From Pseudomonadota bacterium (GTDB lineage Bacteria; Pseudomonadota; Gammaproteobacteria; Xanthomonadales; Xanthomonadaceae), in assembly GCA_023453655.1 (NCBI GenBank), contig JAEXTE010000148.1, positions 1 to 8,898 of the forward strand: DNA of 8,898 bases, written 5' to 3'. A model generated the notes under the pieces. The model had not been told where the DNA came from. It ran no database searches and saw nothing but the letters and a program-made list of their open reading frames with translations. Of this stretch, positions 8,001-8,898 are shown one piece after another; the stretch's first letter is position 1; each line of letters begins with the position of its first letter. Position numbers and translations under genes: made by a program.

Positions 8001-8792
8001 GAGTGGGAAAGCACCGAATGGGGCGCGACTTCGGCGCCGCGTCCGCTGCGCGCCGAGGACGAGCTGCGACACGTGCCGGCGCACGCCGGGACCGACGCGA
8101 TGGCGTTCCTGCCGCTGGACGACCTGCGCCTGTCGCGCTCGCTGGACGAGCTGATCGCGCGCCGGGTCGAGTTCCTCACCGAATACCAGGATGCGAAGTA
8201 CGCGAAGCGCTATTCGGACTTCGTCGCGCGCGTGCGCGACGCCGAGCGCGCGAAGGCACCCGGTTCGACCGACCTGTCCGAAGCCGTGGCGCGCTACTTC
8301 TTCAAGCTGATGGCCTACAAGGACGAGTACGAGGTGGCGCGGCTGTACACCAGCGGCGAGTTCATGCGCCGCCTGGAGCAGCAGTTCGACGGCGATTACC
8401 GCGTGCACTTCCACCTCGCCCCGCCGCTGCTGGCGAAGAAGAACGACAAGGGCGAACTGGTCAAGGGCGAGTACGGCCCCTGGGTGTTCAAGGCCTTCGG
8501 CCTGCTGGCGAAGCTGCGCGTCCTGCGCGGCGGCCCGTTCGACATCTTCGGCCGCACCGCAGAGCGGCGCATGGAGCGGCAGCTGATCGAGGATTACGAG
8601 CGCACCGTGGGCGGCCTGCTGGACAAGCTCGACGGCGGCAACGTGGACCTGGCCGCCGAGATCGCCGGCATTCCCGAACAGATCCGCGGCTACGGCCACG
8701 TCAAGGAAGCCCACCTGCACCAGGCCAAGGCGCGCGAAGCCGAGCTGCTGCGCGAGTGGAACAATCCGCTTAGGATCGTGCAGGCGGCTTGA
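5085..8792 (+). CDS. Fused indolepyruvate:ferredoxin oxidoreductase family protein (2-oxoacid oxidoreductase)
   Basis: The product has 1235 residues, matching the long single-chain form of this family, in which IorA- and IorB-like parts are joined. In order: a thiamine-diphosphate pyrimidine-type domain (about 35-215, GFISGYRGSPLGGFD, conserved Glu104 in GLNEDLGATMVWGTQQ); a transketolase-C-like domain (about 295-425); a C-terminal TPP-binding domain (about 456-650) with CSGCPHN 456-462, GDGT 520-523 and ND 549-550 for Mg/TPP; an Fe-S segment with C658, C661, C664, C670, C691, C697 and C702; a gamma-type domain (about 742-930, GVGGTGVV 747-754, DQTGLAQKGGAV); and a C-terminal DUF6537-like region (about 1020-1225). 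The family oxidatively decarboxylates aryl- or other 2-oxoacids with CoA, passing electrons to ferredoxin; the substrate here is not established. The start is the ATG at 5085, although no good Shine-Dalgarno precedes it; an in-frame TTG at 5004 lies within the promoter-like element and is less likely. It is divergent from the c-di-GMP gene and followed after 19 bp by a proline-rich ORF. No frameshift or missing motif was seen. Confidence 0.93.
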   Translation: MTSTAELSSPASAHTGLTRGVTDPDYTLEHKYSRTEGRIYLSGVQALVRLPLMQRLRDQAAGLNTGGFISGYRGSPLGGFDLELWRAKKYLAASNVKFQPGLNEDLGATMVWGTQQTNLFPGAKVDGVYAMWYGKGPGVDRCGDVFKHGNAAGTSRHGGVLALAADDHACRSSTLPHGSEGEFTSAMMPILNPAGVQDILDMGLVGWAMSRFTGRWVGFKTIAETVESSASVDVNPLALQIVTPEDFELPPGGLNIRWPDPPLDQEMRLHRYAVKAAQAFARANRIDRMVLDTPDARFGIVTTGKSYLDVLQALEYLGLDAERCRELGIRVYKIGMTWPLEPLGIRAFARGLRDILVVEEKHAFIESQMKELFYNFDGDRPSIVGKYDEEGNWILPSTGELTPATIAGVIARRLEKFVPEGSRDTQHIRDVLRWMEQKEGELALPRAQFPRVPHYCSGCPHNTSTRVPDGSRALGGIGCHYMVTWMDRSTDTFTQMGGEGVTWCGQAAFTDTPHVFQNLGDGTYFHSGSLAIRQSVAAGVNITYKILYNDAVAMTGGQPVDGVLSVPQIAHQVRSEGVYTIVLVSDDLSKWRDRSQFPAGTEFEDRRDLDAVQKRLREVKGVSVLIYDQTCATEKRRRRKRGRMVDPAKRVFVNTLVCEGCGDCGKKSFCVSVLPKDTEFGRKREIDQSNCNKDYSCVEGFCPSFVTVHGGKPRKGDKVATAARLASLPPPAFATDLSQPWNILITGVGGTGVVTIGALLGMAGHLEGRGSTVLDQTGLAQKGGAVTTHIRIARSPDDIHAVRIAAGEADLVLGCDMVVVNDYWALSKVRAGRSQVVLNTYEAMPGTFTTRPDMQFPAADIVQAVTQAMGGQAPLQIDATELATALMGDAIASNLFMLGYVWQRGLVPLSFESLMRAVELNGAAVEMNKTAFAWGRLAAIDPESVYEAAGVVRNARTAAEATPRALDSLPPGEWESTEWGATSAPRPLRAEDELRHVPAHAGTDAMAFLPLDDLRLSRSLDELIARRVEFLTEYQDAKYAKRYSDFVARVRDAERAKAPGSTDLSEAVARYFFKLMAYKDEYEVARLYTSGEFMRRLEQQFDGDYRVHFHLAPPLLAKKNDKGELVKGEYGPWVFKAFGLLAKLRVLRGGPFDIFGRTAERRMERQLIEDYERTVGGLLDKLDGGNVDLAAEIAGIPEQIRGYGHVKEAHLHQAKAREAELLREWNNPLRIVQAA

Positions 8793-8795
8793 ACC

Positions 8796-8804
8796 GGAGG
8801 GAGG
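8796..8804 (+). promoter_or_regulatory. Strong Shine-Dalgarno for the proline-rich ORF
   Basis: GGAGGGAGG begins 4 nt after the oxidoreductase stop codon and ends 7 nt before the ATG at 8812. It is among the strongest ribosome binding sites in the window and is the main reason for calling the short downstream ORF. The short gap suggests co-transcription and possibly translational coupling. Confidence 0.75.
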
Positions 8805-8811
8805 CGTAGCG

Positions 8812-8898
8812 ATGACCATGGAACCGGACGTTCCGCCGCCTCCCGCCACGCCGCCCCGGGCACCGCCCCCCGCCGCCCCCCCCCCCCCCCCCCCCGGC
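8812..8898 (+). CDS. Proline-rich N-terminus of an unidentified protein, truncated by the window end
   Basis: The ORF opens with MTMEPDVPPPPATPP and stays open for all 29 codons to the window end. It is almost entirely Pro and Ala and finishes in a Pro run followed by Gly. A second ATG at 8818 is possible, but the Shine-Dalgarno spacing fits 8812 better. It lies 19 bp after the oxidoreductase stop on the same strand, so it is probably in the same operon. The family cannot be recognised from this piece. Short Pro/Gly-rich N-terminal tails occur on small bacterial membrane proteins, which is a guess at its type only. The run of 20 C in codons 22-28 makes both the exact sequence and the downstream frame uncertain. 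Confidence 0.6.
   Translation, partial: MTMEPDVPPPPATPPRAPPPAAPPPPPPG
8876..8895 (+). repeat. Homopolymeric run of 20 cytosines
   Basis: An uninterrupted run of 20 C lies within the proline-rich ORF, three bases from the window end. In frame it encodes Pro codons, so any length change not divisible by three would shift the frame. It may be a true slippage-prone tract or an assembly artefact near a contig end. Confidence 0.9.

Noticed and set aside
4946..8773. A second plus-strand open frame of 1275 codons overlapping the oxidoreductase
   Set aside because: It is an Arg/Ala/Pro/Gly-rich shadow in another frame with no recognisable motifs.
4998..8849. A 1283-codon open frame antisense to the oxidoreductase gene
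   Set aside because: The protein is low-complexity (Ala/Arg/Gly/His/Leu-rich) with no domain-like motif, while the opposite strand carries a complete, motif-rich enzyme. Long antisense frames are expected at this GC level because stop codons are scarce.
1..8898. Search for CRISPR arrays, insertion sequences, tRNA/rRNA genes, toxin-antitoxin pairs or defence genes
   Set aside because: No regularly spaced repeats, transposase motifs, terminal inverted repeats or RNA-gene signatures were found; composition is uniform, with no sign of recent transfer.

Overview
The window is chromosomal housekeeping-type sequence from a very GC-rich bacterium. Third codon positions are almost all G or C (GC by eye near 70%, not computed). 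The gene set (a ComM/YifB ATPase, a lipoprotein-type S9 peptidase, a GAF-GGDEF-EAL protein and a giant fused indolepyruvate:ferredoxin oxidoreductase) suggests a gammaproteobacterium of the Xanthomonadales/Lysobacteraceae (Lysobacter, Luteimonas or similar). This placement is inference from the style and combination of genes; no rRNA or other marker is present.

Layout. Positions 1-830 (+) hold the 3' half of comM, involved in natural transformation. After 69 bp comes a 695-residue exported S9 prolyl-oligopeptidase-family peptidase (900-2987, +) with a lipobox and a complete Ser-Asp-His triad. It converges on a minus-strand c-di-GMP gene (3059-4897). The 71 bp between the two stop codons carry a strong hairpin and an overlapping alternative hairpin, probably a shared bidirectional terminator. 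The minus-strand protein has GAF, degenerate GGDEF (RGNAF) and apparently intact EAL domains, so it is most likely a phosphodiesterase. A 187-bp divergent intergenic region (4898-5084) contains the only AT-richer patch in the window, with promoter-like elements on both strands. To its right, 5085-8792 (+) encodes the 1235-residue fused 2-oxoacid:ferredoxin oxidoreductase. A strong Shine-Dalgarno then leads into a proline-rich ORF at 8812 that runs off the window through a run of 20 cytosines.

The genes do not look like one pathway. There are three transcription units: comM and/or the peptidase rightward, the c-di-GMP gene leftward, and the oxidoreductase plus the small proline-rich ORF rightward. 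No mobile element, tRNA, rRNA, CRISPR array or defence-type cluster was seen, and I found no convincing new multi-gene system. The points most worth following are the poly-C tract in the start of the last ORF, the dead GGDEF beside a live EAL domain, the calcium-loop-like motif in the peptidase, and the unusual cysteine cluster and poorly characterised C-terminal domain of the oxidoreductase.
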